The notes below the pieces were generated by a model, which saw only the letters and a list, made by a program, of their open reading frames with translations, had not been told where the DNA came from and did not search any database. The position numbers and the translations under genes are program-made. A stretch of DNA of 5,810 bases, from assembly GCA_003487005.1 (NCBI GenBank), contig DNFG01000003.1, forward strand, positions 368 through 6,177, read 5' to 3'. Every line of letters starts with the position of its first letter. Position 1 is the stretch's first letter. This document shows positions 1 through 5,810 of this stretch, piece after piece. Origin of the DNA: Bryobacterales bacterium. GTDB lineage: Bacteria > Acidobacteriota > Terriglobia > Bryobacterales > Bryobacteraceae.

Positions 1-150
1 ATCGAGACGATCGCGGAGGGGGTGGCGGCGGCGGTGCTGGCGGAGTTTGGGACTCCGCGGGTGCGGGTGGTGGTCAAGAAACCGGCGGCGCTGCGGGCGT
101 TGGGGGTGGAGTATCCGGCGGTGGAGATTGAGCGGAGGCGGGATGGCTGA
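1..150 (+). CDS. folB: Dihydroneopterin aldolase, C-terminal part (5' end outside window)
   Basis: The first reading frame is open from the left edge to a TGA at 148-150 and gives the last 49 residues of a protein that is usually about 120 residues long. FolB converts 7,8-dihydroneopterin to 6-hydroxymethyl-dihydropterin and glycolaldehyde in the cytoplasm, which is the substrate-producing step for FolK. Visible family features are an amphipathic helix (IETIAEGVAAAVLAEF), then a beta strand ending in VVVKKPAAL. The Lys before Pro (codon 79-81) corresponds to the conserved catalytic lysine near the FolB C-terminus. The tail VEIERRRDG matches the usual terminal strand. The start codon, the catalytic Glu and the promoter lie to the left of the window. 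The gene overlaps folK by 8 bp, so the two are almost certainly co-transcribed and translationally coupled. The assignment rests on a short segment but is strengthened by the folK neighbour. Confidence 0.85.
   Translation: METIAEGVAAAVLAEFGTPRVRVVVKKPAALRALGVEYPAVEIERRRDG
134..138 (+). promoter_or_regulatory. Ribosome binding site of folK, inside folB
   Basis: GGAGG lies four bases before the ATG at 143-145, within the folB coding sequence. It supports ATG-143 as the folK start over the in-frame upstream ATG at 47, which would add 32 Arg/Gly/Trp-rich residues with no family counterpart. The overlapping start and stop suggest that ribosomes finishing folB re-initiate on folK. Confidence 0.7.
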
Positions 151-595
151 GGCGCTGATCGCGCTGGGATCGAATGTGGGGGACCGCGAGGGGCATTTGC
201 GTTTCGCGGTGGAGAGGTTGCGGGGATTGGGGCGGGTGACGGGGGTGTCGTCCTGGCATGAGACGGCGCCGGTGGGGTATCTGGAACAGGGGCTGTTTCT
301 GAACGGGGCGTTGGCGCTGGAGACAGAGTTGGGGCCGGAGGAGTTGATGGGGGCGCTGTTGGGGATCGAGGCGGAGCGGGGGCGGGAGCGGCGGGTGGCG
401 AATGGGCCGCGGACGCTGGATCTGGATCTGCTGATGTACGGGGACCGGGTGATGGATGTGCCGGGGTTGACGTTGCCGCATCCGCGGATGCACGAGCGGG
501 GGTTTGTGCTGGGTCCGCTGGTGGAGGTGGCGCCGGAGGCGGTGCATCCGGTGCTGGGGTTGACGGTGCGGGCGCTGTGGGGGCGGATCGGTTAA
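143..595 (+). CDS. folK: 2-amino-4-hydroxy-6-hydroxymethyldihydropteridine pyrophosphokinase (HPPK)
   Basis: This encodes a 150-residue cytoplasmic enzyme that transfers pyrophosphate from ATP to 6-hydroxymethyl-dihydropterin, making the substrate of dihydropteroate synthase in folate synthesis. Length is normal for stand-alone HPPK (about 150-160). Family motifs appear in order: ALGSNVGDR at residues 7-15; ETAPVGYLEQGLFLNGA at 40-56, the pterin-binding loop region; NGPRTLDLDLLMYG at 87-100, where Asp93 and Asp95 correspond to the two magnesium-binding aspartates; and LPHPRMHERGFVLGPL at 111-126, where His113 and Arg119 match the conserved ATP and substrate contacts. No key residue is missing. 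The start at 143 is chosen because the family begins only a few residues before ALGSN and a GGAGG precedes it. It overlaps folB by 8 bp upstream. Its TAA stop overlaps the stop of the convergent LysR gene, and no terminator is seen between them. Confidence 0.95.
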   Translation: MAEALIALGSNVGDREGHLRFAVERLRGLGRVTGVSSWHETAPVGYLEQGLFLNGALALETELGPEELMGALLGIEAERGRERRVANGPRTLDLDLLMYGDRVMDVPGLTLPHPRMHERGFVLGPLVEVAPEAVHPVLGLTVRALWGRIG

Positions 596-598
596 CCG
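589..598. repeat. 10-bp perfect palindrome containing both convergent stop codons
   Basis: CGGTTAACCG equals its own reverse complement. The central TTAA supplies the TAA stop of folK on the plus strand (593-595) and the TAA stop of the LysR gene on the minus strand (592-594), so the two coding regions overlap by four bases. No run of T follows on either strand, and the palindrome has no loop, so it is unlikely to act as an intrinsic terminator. It may be a by-product of two TAA stops meeting. Confidence 0.8.
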
Positions 599-1476
599 GC
601 TTCGGGTTCGCGGAGGAGGTCGAGGAAGACCTGGGCTGCGCGGGGGAAGGTACGGCGGCGGCGGTGGATGATGCCGAGGGGGCGGAAGAAGGGTTTTTCG
701 AGGGGGATGGCGCGGAGGCGGCCTTCGGCGACTTCCTCGCGGAGGATGGGGGCGGGGAGGAGGCTGACGGCATTGCCGAGGCGGAGGGCTTCCTTCATGC
801 TCTGGATGTTGTCAAAGCGCATGACGACGCGGGCGCGGATGCCCTGCTCGCGGAGGAAGCGTTCGACGTCGCGGCTGATGGGGAGGTCTTCATCGAAGCC
901 GATGAAGGTGGTGTTGGAGAGTTGGGCGGCGTGGAGGGTGGAGGCGGAGGCGAGGGGGTGAGACGGGGCGCAGGCGATGACCATGGGTTCTTCGCGCCAG
1001 GGGAGGGCGAGGACTTCGCGGGTGGGTTCGGGATAGCTGACGAGGCCGAGGTCGACGCGGTCGTCGACGACGGCCTGATAGACCTTTTCGGGGCGAAGGT
1101 AGTGGACCTGGAGGTCGGCGCCGGGAAGGCGGCGGGCGAATTCGGCTTCGAGGCGGGACATTTCGGAGATGCCGACGGAGTAGATGGCGGCGATGCGGAC
1201 GGCTCCGCCTGTGGCGCCGCGGAGGTCTTCGAGGCCGACGAGGAATTCCTGGTGGCGGCGGAGGACATCGCGGCCGAAGTCGTAGAGGAGTTTGCCGGCG
1301 GGGAGGATTTCGAGGGGGCGGCGGGAGCGGTCGAGGAGTTGAGTGCCAAGGAGGCGTTCAAGTTCCTGGACGGACTGGCTGGCGGCGGATTGGGTGACGC
1401 CGTTGAGGGTGGCGCCGCGGCTGATGCTGCGGGTCTGAACGATGTCTTTGAAGAGGTGCAGCTGGGACAGGTCCAC
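592..1476 (-). CDS. LysR-family transcriptional regulator, divergent from gltB (GltC-like position)
   Basis: This encodes a 294-residue DNA-binding regulator of normal LysR length. Residues 1-62 form the winged helix-turn-helix. The typical opening is MDLSQLHLFKDIVQTRSISR, and TQSAASQSVQELE (28-40) is the recognition helix, followed by LLGTQLLDRSRRPLEILPAG. A linker helix (about 63-88) leads to the periplasmic-binding-like effector domain (about 92-290), with VRIAAIYSVG, VDLGLVSYP, PMVIACAPSHPLA and NAVSLLPAPIL at expected places. No signal peptide is present; it should act in the cytoplasm. The GTG start at 1474-1476 is chosen because it gives the canonical N-terminus, no other Met occurs until residue 106, and an in-frame stop lies a short way upstream. 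There is no Shine-Dalgarno sequence before it. Its place opposite gltB resembles gltC-gltAB of B. subtilis, so control of glutamate synthase is a reasonable inference. The sequence does not specify the effector, and another LysR subfamily remains possible. Confidence 0.93.
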   Translation of the reverse strand: MDLSQLHLFKDIVQTRSISRGATLNGVTQSAASQSVQELERLLGTQLLDRSRRPLEILPAGKLLYDFGRDVLRRHQEFLVGLEDLRGATGGAVRIAAIYSVGISEMSRLEAEFARRLPGADLQVHYLRPEKVYQAVVDDRVDLGLVSYPEPTREVLALPWREEPMVIACAPSHPLASASTLHAAQLSNTTFIGFDEDLPISRDVERFLREQGIRARVVMRFDNIQSMKEALRLGNAVSLLPAPILREEVAEGRLRAIPLEKPFFRPLGIIHRRRRTFPRAAQVFLDLLREPEAG

Positions 1477-1482
1477 GAGCGG

Positions 1483-1510
1483 ATTATAGCATAAGCGACA
1501 CTGATGTGAA
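1483..1510 (-). promoter_or_regulatory. Promoter of the LysR gene, extended -10 type
   Basis: Read on the minus strand, TTCACA (1505-1510, five of six matches to the -35 consensus) is followed after 16 bases by a perfect TATAAT (1483-1488). TGC directly precedes the TATAAT, making an extended -10. Only six bases separate the -10 box from the GTG start at 1476, so the predicted transcription start falls on or next to the start codon. The message should be leaderless or nearly so. The -35 box overlaps the inverted repeat at 1506-1527, which would allow autoregulation. Confidence 0.75.
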
Positions 1511-1538
1511 TGTGGTTACAAATTCACTTTGACTGATG
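1500..1538. repeat. Direct repeat ACTGATG flanking the inverted repeat
   Basis: ACTGATG occurs at 1500-1506 and again at 1532-1538, 32 bp apart, close to three helical turns, so both copies face the same side of the DNA. The copies bracket the 1506-1527 inverted repeat, and the second overlaps the gltB -35 region. LysR tetramers often contact two sites on one DNA face, so these may be accessory contacts. A 7-bp match can also occur by chance. Confidence 0.35.
1506..1527. promoter_or_regulatory. Candidate operator: perfect 6-bp inverted repeat between divergent promoters
   Basis: GTGAAT (1506-1511) and ATTCAC (1522-1527) are exact reverse complements separated by 10 bases. The left arm overlaps the -35 of the LysR gene, and the right arm ends one base before the gltB -35. 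A regulator bound here could repress its own gene and contact polymerase at gltB, the usual LysR logic. The spacing gives T-N10-A across the inner arm ends rather than the classic T-N11-A, so the exact LysR box is uncertain. Assignment to this particular LysR protein is inference from position. Confidence 0.55.
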
Positions 1539-1557
1539 AAGGGAGAGGGCCTATACT
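1529..1557 (+). promoter_or_regulatory. Promoter of gltB (sigma70/housekeeping type)
   Basis: TTGACT (1529-1534) and TATACT (1552-1557) each match five of six consensus bases and are separated by the optimal 17 bp. The predicted transcription start is near 1564, which leaves a leader of about 36 bases before the ATG at 1600. The whole region is visibly more AT-rich than the coding DNA on either side. The promoter lies back to back with the LysR gene promoter. Confidence 0.75.
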
Positions 1558-1560
1558 AGG

Positions 1561-1576
1561 AGGATCATTCGATCCT
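1561..1576 (+). repeat. Hairpin-capable palindrome at the predicted gltB transcription start
   Basis: AGGATC (1561-1566) and GATCCT (1571-1576) are perfect inverted repeats with a four-base ATTC loop. They lie at about -3 to +13 relative to the predicted gltB transcription start. As DNA this could be an operator overlapping the start site; as RNA it would place a small hairpin at the extreme 5' end. No T-run follows, so it is not a terminator. Chance cannot be excluded for a 6-bp arm. Confidence 0.45.
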
Positions 1577-1589
1577 ACGACAGCGAGAC

Positions 1590-1594
1590 AGGAA
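1590..1594 (+). promoter_or_regulatory. Ribosome binding site of gltB
   Basis: AGGAA ends five bases before the ATG at 1600-1602 and is the only well-placed Shine-Dalgarno-like sequence in the predicted leader. It supports the chosen start. Confidence 0.65.
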
Positions 1595-1599
1595 CCACG

Positions 1600-4500
1600 A
1601 TGTCCCCATCAGTGAGAGCGCAAGGGCTGCCGGAAGCGGCGGGCCTGTATGACCCGATTCACGAGCATGACGCCTGCGGCATTGGTTTTGTGGCCAACAT
1701 CCGGGGTGTCCAATCCCACGATATCATTTCGAAGGGCATTCAGATTCTGATGAATCTGACGCACCGGGGGGCCTGCGGGTGTGATCCGGAGACGGGGGAC
1801 GGGGCGGGGTTGCTGATTCAGATACCGCATGCGTTTTTCGCGCGGGAGTGTGCGCAGTTGGGGTTCACGCTGCCGGCGGCTGGGGAGTATGGGGCGGGAC
1901 TGGTGTTTTTGCCGGTGGAGCCGCAGCAGCGGTTGCAGTGCGAGGGGATTGTAGAGCGGATCGCGCGGGAAGAGGGTTTGCAGTTTCTGGGGTGGCGGGA
2001 CACGCCAGTGGATGTGGACGCGATCGGGCGGGTGGCGCGGGCGTCGCAGCCATACATTGAGCAGGTGTTCATCGGGCGGGCTCCGGGGATGGACGAGGAG
2101 ACGCTGGAGCGGAAGCTGTTTATTGTCCGGAAGCGGGCGGAGGCGGAGATCGCGGGGTCGTCGATCCGGGACAAGGGCTTTTTCTATGTTCCGTCGCTGT
2201 CGTGCCGGACGATTGTGTACAAGGGGCTGTTGCTGGCGCCGCAGATCGCGAGTTTCTATTCGGACTTGTCGGATCCGCTGACGGTGAGCGCGATTGCGAT
2301 GGTGCATCAGCGGTTTTCGACGAACACGTTTCCGTCGTGGCAGCTGGCGCACCCGTTCCGGTACGTGTGTCACAACGGGGAGATCAACACGGTGCGGGGG
2401 AACGCGGCGTGGATGCATGCGCGGCAGTTCATCATGAGTTCGCCGCTGTTTGGGGATGATCTGAAGAAGATCATGCCGGTGGTGCAGCCTGGAGGGAGCG
2501 ATTCAGCGACGCTGGACAACGTGGTGGAGATGTTGACGATGGCGGGGCGGAGCCTGCCGCACGTGATGGCGATGCTGATCCCGGAGGCGTGGGACGGGGA
2601 CAAGAACATGCATCCGGACAAGCGGGCGTTTTACGAATATCACGCGTCGCTGATGGAGCCCTGGGACGGACCGGCGGCGGTGGCGTTCACGGACGGGCGG
2701 ATGATCGGGGCGACGCTGGACCGGAACGGGTTGAGGCCGGCGCGGTACATGGTGACGCGGGACGGGTTGCTGATCATGGCGTCGGAGACGGGGGTGTTGC
2801 CGATCAAGCCGGAGGATGTGGTGGAGAAGGGGCGGTTGCAGCCGGGCAAGATGCTGCTGGCGGACCTCGGCGAGGGGCGGATCGTGCCGGACGAGGAGAT
2901 CAAGCGGAAGCTTTGGGAACGGCAACCGTACGGGAAGTGGATTGAAGAAAAGCAGATCCGGATTGGGGATCTGCCGGAGCCGCCGCGGTACCACCAGACG
3001 GATCACGAGACGGTGCTGACGCGGCAGCGGGCGTTCGGGTACACGGAGGAGGATCTGAACCAGATCATCATCCCGATGGCGGTGCAGGGGCAGGAGCCGG
3101 TGGGTTCGATGGGGACGGACACGCCGCTGGCGTGTCTGTCGGACAAGCCACAGCCGCTGTTTCACTACTTCAAGCAGTTGTTCGCGCAGGTGACGAATCC
3201 GGCGATCGATCCGATCCGGGAAGAGCTGGTGATGTCGCTGACGAGCTACATCGGGACGGAGTCGAACATCCTGGCGGAGACGCCGCAGCACGCGCACACG
3301 ATCCGGCTGGACCATCCGATTCTGACGAATCACGAGTTGGAGAAGGTGCGGCGGATCAGCTGGGGCGATTATCTGTCGATCACGATGCCGATGCTGTACC
3401 GGGCGGAGGGCGGCGAGAAGGAGCTGGAGCGAACGCTGGACGGGATCTGCAAGCGGGCGTCCCTGGCGATCAAGAACGGGTACACGGTGCTGATACTGTC
3501 GGACCGCGGGGTGGATGAAGAGCTGGCGCCGATTCCGTCATTGCTGGCGTTGTCGGCGGTGCACAATCATCTGATCCGGGAGGGGACGAGGACGCAGGTG
3601 TGTCTGATCTGCGAGACGGGCGAGCCGCGCGAGATCATGCATTTCTGCCTGTTGATCGGCTACGGGGCGAGCGCGGTGAATCCGTATCTGGCGATCGAGA
3701 CGCTGGAGAACCTGGACATGCGCGGGTTGCTGCCGGAAGGGGTGTCGTTCGACAAGGCGCTGAGGAATTACCGGAAGGCGATCGACAAAGGATTGTTGAA
3801 GGTGTTCTCGAAGATGGGCATCTCGACGCTGCAGAGCTACCGGGGGGCGCAGATCTTCGAGGCGATCGGGTTGAGCCGGTCGCTGGTGGAGAAGTACTTC
3901 ACGGGGACGCCCTCGCGGATCGAGGGGATCGGGCTGGAGGTGATCGCGGAGGAGACGAGGCGGAAGCACGCGTTCGGGTTCGCGCCGCGGTCGGAGAGCG
4001 AGACGGAGCTGGATGTGGGGGGGCAGTACCATTTCCGGGCGCGGGGCGAGTATCACCTGATCAATCCGCATTCGGTGGCGAAGCTGCAGCACGCGGTGCA
4101 GCGGAAGAGTTTCGATTCGTACCAGGAGTTCGCGGCGCACATCAACGAGCAGAACAAGCAGTTGTGCACGATCCGCGGGCTGCTGGATTTCCGGTGGGCG
4201 GAGAAGCCGTTGCCGCTGGAGGACGTGGAGCCGGCATCGGAGATCGTGAAGCGATTCGCGACGGGCGCGATGAGTTACGGGTCGATTTCGAAGGAGGCGC
4301 ACGAGACGCTGGCGATCGCGATGAACCGGATCGGGGGGCGGTCGAACACCGGCGAGGGCGGGGAAGACGAAGCGCGGTACACGCGGGACCCGAACGGGGA
4401 TTCGCGGCGGTCGTCGATCAAGCAGGTGGCGTCGGGGCGTTTCGGGGTGACAACGAATTACCTGGTGAACGCGGACGAGTTGCAGATCAAGGTTTCGCAG

Positions 4501-5810
4501 GGCGCGAAGCCTGGAGAAGGCGGGCAGTTGCCGGGTCACAAGGTGGACGCGGAGATTGCGAGGGTGCGTCATTCTATTCCGGGCGTGGGACTGATTTCGC
4601 CTCCGCCGCACCATGATATTTACTCGATCGAGGATCTGGCGCAGCTGATTTACGATCTGAAGAACGCGAACACGCGGGCGCGGATCTCGGTGAAGCTGGT
4701 GGCGGAAGTGGGCGTGGGGACGGTGGCGGCGGGGGTGGCGAAAGCGCACGCGGACCTGGTGCTGATTTCGGGTGACACGGGGGGGACGGGGGCGAGTCCG
4801 CTGACGTCGATCAAGCACGCGGGGATCCCGTGGGAGTTGGGGCTGGCGGAGACGCAGCAGGTGCTGGTGATGAACGATCTGCGAAGCCGGATCCGGGTGC
4901 AGACGGACGGAAAGCTGCAGACCGGCCGGGACGTGGCGGTGGCGGCGCTGCTGGGGGCCGAGGAGTTCGGGTTCTCGACGATGCCGCTGATCGCGATGGG
5001 CTGCATCATGATGCGCAAGTGTCACCTGAACACGTGTCCGGTGGGGATTGCGACGCAGGATCCGGCGCTGCGGAAGAAGTTCACGGGGACGCCGGAGGAT
5101 GTCATCAACTACCTGTTTTTCGTGGCGGAGGAGTTGCGCGGGATCATGGCGCGGCTGGGTTTCCGGACGATGGACGAGATGGTGGGCCGCGTGGACCGGC
5201 TGAAGATGCGCGAAGGGATCGAGCACTGGAAGGCGAAGGGGCTGGACTTTTCGTCGATTCTGTACAATCCGCCGGCTCCGAGCCGCGTGGGAAGGCGGTG
5301 TCTGATTGCGCAGGATCATGGTCTGGATCAGGCGCTGGACGCGAAGCTGATCGAGACGGCGCGGGACGCGATCGAGACGGGCGCGGCGGTGGATATCAAG
5401 CTGCCGGTGCGGAACGTGCACCGGACCGTGGGCGCGATGCTGAGCGGCGAGATCGCGAGGCGTTACGGATCTGCGGGGCTGCCGGAGGACACGATCAAGG
5501 TGCAGTTCACGGGCAGCGCGGGGCAGAGTTTCGGGGCATTTCTGGCGAGCGGCGTGACGCTGACGCTGGAAGGCGACGCGAACGACTACGTGGGCAAGGG
5601 GTTGTCGGGCGGGAGGATCGTCGTGTATCCGCCGCGGCATTCGACGTTCGTGCCGGAGGACAACATTCTGATCGGCAACGTGGTGCTGTATGGCGCGACG
5701 AGCGGCGAGGCGTTCTTCAACGGGATGGCCGGGGAGCGTTTCGCGGTGCGCAATTCGGGGGCGACGGCGGTGGTGGAAGGCGTGGGCGACCACGGCTGCG
5801 AGTACATGAC
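1600..5810 (+). CDS. gltB: Glutamate synthase (GOGAT) large subunit, 3' end beyond window
   Basis: The frame is open from ATG-1600 to the right edge, giving 1403 residues of a protein normally about 1480-1550 long. The enzyme makes two glutamates from glutamine and 2-oxoglutarate, completing ammonia assimilation with glutamine synthetase in the cytoplasm. Domains in order: a short propeptide (1-25) before the nucleophile Cys26 in [10 protein letters not shown]; class II glutaminase (about 26-425) with [12 protein letters not shown], Arg238, the oxyanion-hole Asn259-Gly260 in CHNGEIN, and GGSDSA; central domain (about 470-770) with [21 protein letters not shown]/synthase domain (about 815-1190) with [12 protein letters not shown] at 912-923, [15 protein letters not shown] from 967, and [12 protein letters not shown] from 1057; a 3Fe-4S motif C-x5-C-x4-C at Cys1135, Cys1141 and Cys1146; and the start of the GXGXG beta-helix (from about 1255). 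All key residues are present and no frameshift is seen. It is the bacterial alpha-subunit type, expected to pair with GltD, which is not in view. Ferredoxin-type GOGAT has the same domain set and cannot be fully excluded. Confidence 0.97.
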   Translation, partial: MSPSVRAQGLPEAAGLYDPIHEHDACGIGFVANIRGVQSHDIISKGIQILMNLTHRGACGCDPETGDGAGLLIQIPHAFFARECAQLGFTLPAAGEYGAGLVFLPVEPQQRLQCEGIVERIAREEGLQFLGWRDTPVDVDAIGRVARASQPYIEQVFIGRAPGMDEETLERKLFIVRKRAEAEIAGSSIRDKGFFYVPSLSCRTIVYKGLLLAPQIASFYSDLSDPLTVSAIAMVHQRFSTNTFPSWQLAHPFRYVCHNGEINTVRGNAAWMHARQFIMSSPLFGDDLKKIMPVVQPGGSDSATLDNVVEMLTMAGRSLPHVMAMLIPEAWDGDKNMHPDKRAFYEYHASLMEPWDGPAAVAFTDGRMIGATLDRNGLRPARYMVTRDGLLIMASETGVLPIKPEDVVEKGRLQPGKMLLADLGEGRIVPDEEIKRKLWERQPYGKWIEEKQIRIGDLPEPPRYHQTDHETVLTRQRAFGYTEEDLNQIIIPMAVQGQEPVGSMGTDTPLACLSDKPQPLFHYFKQLFAQVTNPAIDPIREELVMSLTSYIGTESNILAETPQHAHTIRLDHPILTNHELEKVRRISWGDYLSITMPMLYRAEGGEKELERTLDGICKRASLAIKNGYTVLILSDRGVDEELAPIPSLLALSAVHNHLIREGTRTQVCLICETGEPREIMHFCLLIGYGASAVNPYLAIETLENLDMRGLLPEGVSFDKALRNYRKAIDKGLLKVFSKMGISTLQSYRGAQIFEAIGLSRSLVEKYFTGTPSRIEGIGLEVIAEETRRKHAFGFAPRSESETELDVGGQYHFRARGEYHLINPHSVAKLQHAVQRKSFDSYQEFAAHINEQNKQLCTIRGLLDFRWAEKPLPLEDVEPASEIVKRFATGAMSYGSISKEAHETLAIAMNRIGGRSNTGEGGEDEARYTRDPNGDSRRSSIKQVASGRFGVTTNYLVNADELQIKVSQGAKPGEGGQLPGHKVDAEIARVRHSIPGVGLISPPPHHDIYSIEDLAQLIYDLKNANTRARISVKLVAEVGVGTVAAGVAKAHADLVLISGDTGGTGASPLTSIKHAGIPWELGLAETQQVLVMNDLRSRIRVQTDGKLQTGRDVAVAALLGAEEFGFSTMPLIAMGCIMMRKCHLNTCPVGIATQDPALRKKFTGTPEDVINYLFFVAEELRGIMARLGFRTMDEMVGRVDRLKMREGIEHWKAKGLDFSSILYNPPAPSRVGRRCLIAQDHGLDQALDAKLIETARDAIETGAAVDIKLPVRNVHRTVGAMLSGEIARRYGSAGLPEDTIKVQFTGSAGQSFGAFLASGVTLTLEGDANDYVGKGLSGGRIVVYPPRHSTFVPEDNILIGNVVLYGATSGEAFFNGMAGERFAVRNSGATAVVEGVGDHGCEYM

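Noticed and set aside
47..142. An upstream in-frame start that would lengthen folK by 32 residues.
   Set aside because: The extension reads as Arg/Gly/Trp-rich translation of folB sequence in another frame. ATG-143 has a GGAGG and gives the normal HPPK N-terminus.
594..608. A possible terminator hairpin (AACC ... GGTT) just after folK.
   Set aside because: The stem has only four pairs with a seven-base loop, no T-run follows, and it lies inside the LysR coding region.
577..1494. A 305-codon plus-strand open frame across the LysR gene, rich in Glu, Gly, Ala and Asp.
   Set aside because: It is the exact codon-register antisense of the LysR gene. Its composition is low-complexity with no recognisable domain, while the minus strand encodes a full canonical LysR protein.
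1558..1563. A perfect AGGAGG that looks like a strong Shine-Dalgarno sequence.
   Set aside because: It lies between the gltB -10 box and the predicted transcription start, so it would mostly be outside the message, and no usable start codon follows at proper spacing.
3538..5793. A 751-codon minus-strand open frame opposite gltB, plus similar ones at 1609-2418 and 2503-3333.
   Set aside because: All are in antisense register with gltB and are rich in Arg, His, Pro and Leu as expected from reversed GC-rich codons. The plus strand has continuous, strongly conserved GltB motifs.
1..5810. A previously undescribed multi-gene system, mobile element, CRISPR array, tRNA or rRNA.
   Set aside because: Every long stretch is accounted for by conserved core genes. 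No repeat array, transposase, integrase, attachment site or RNA gene signature was seen, and the only non-coding stretch is the 123-bp promoter region.

Overview
The window comes from a GC-rich bacterial chromosome. Codons end overwhelmingly in G or C, mostly G (GCG, CTG, GTG, CGG, GGG, TCG, ACG). Gene order and protein sequences look like core metabolism rather than accessory DNA. The codon style (CGG for Arg, very frequent G-ending codons) and the GltB sequence would fit Acidobacteriota such as the Solibacter/Bryobacter group. That placement is inference at low confidence; other GC-rich phyla are possible.

Layout, left to right. (1) Positions 1-595, plus strand, hold two folate biosynthesis genes: the 3' end of folB (dihydroneopterin aldolase), overlapped by a complete folK (HPPK) whose start codon lies inside the end of folB. 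(2) Positions 592-1476, minus strand, encode a LysR-family regulator. It converges on folK, and the two stop codons share bases inside a palindrome. (3) Positions 1477-1599 form a compact divergent control region. It has two back-to-back sigma70-type promoters, a perfect inverted repeat and a flanking direct repeat between them, and a hairpin-capable palindrome at the predicted gltB transcription start. (4) From 1600 to the right edge, plus strand, runs gltB, the large subunit of glutamate synthase, cut off by the window before its stop.

How they fit together. FolB and FolK catalyse consecutive steps of tetrahydrofolate synthesis. The LysR regulator sits divergently beside gltB with its promoter facing the gltB promoter, the same arrangement as gltC-gltAB in Bacillus subtilis. 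It is therefore the obvious candidate to control glutamate synthase and its own expression, although its sequence alone does not prove GltC function. A gltD gene for the small subunit would be expected beyond the right edge but cannot be seen.

I found no mobile element, CRISPR array, RNA gene or novel multi-gene system. The most interesting material is the 123-bp control region, including a regulator gene that appears to be transcribed without a leader.
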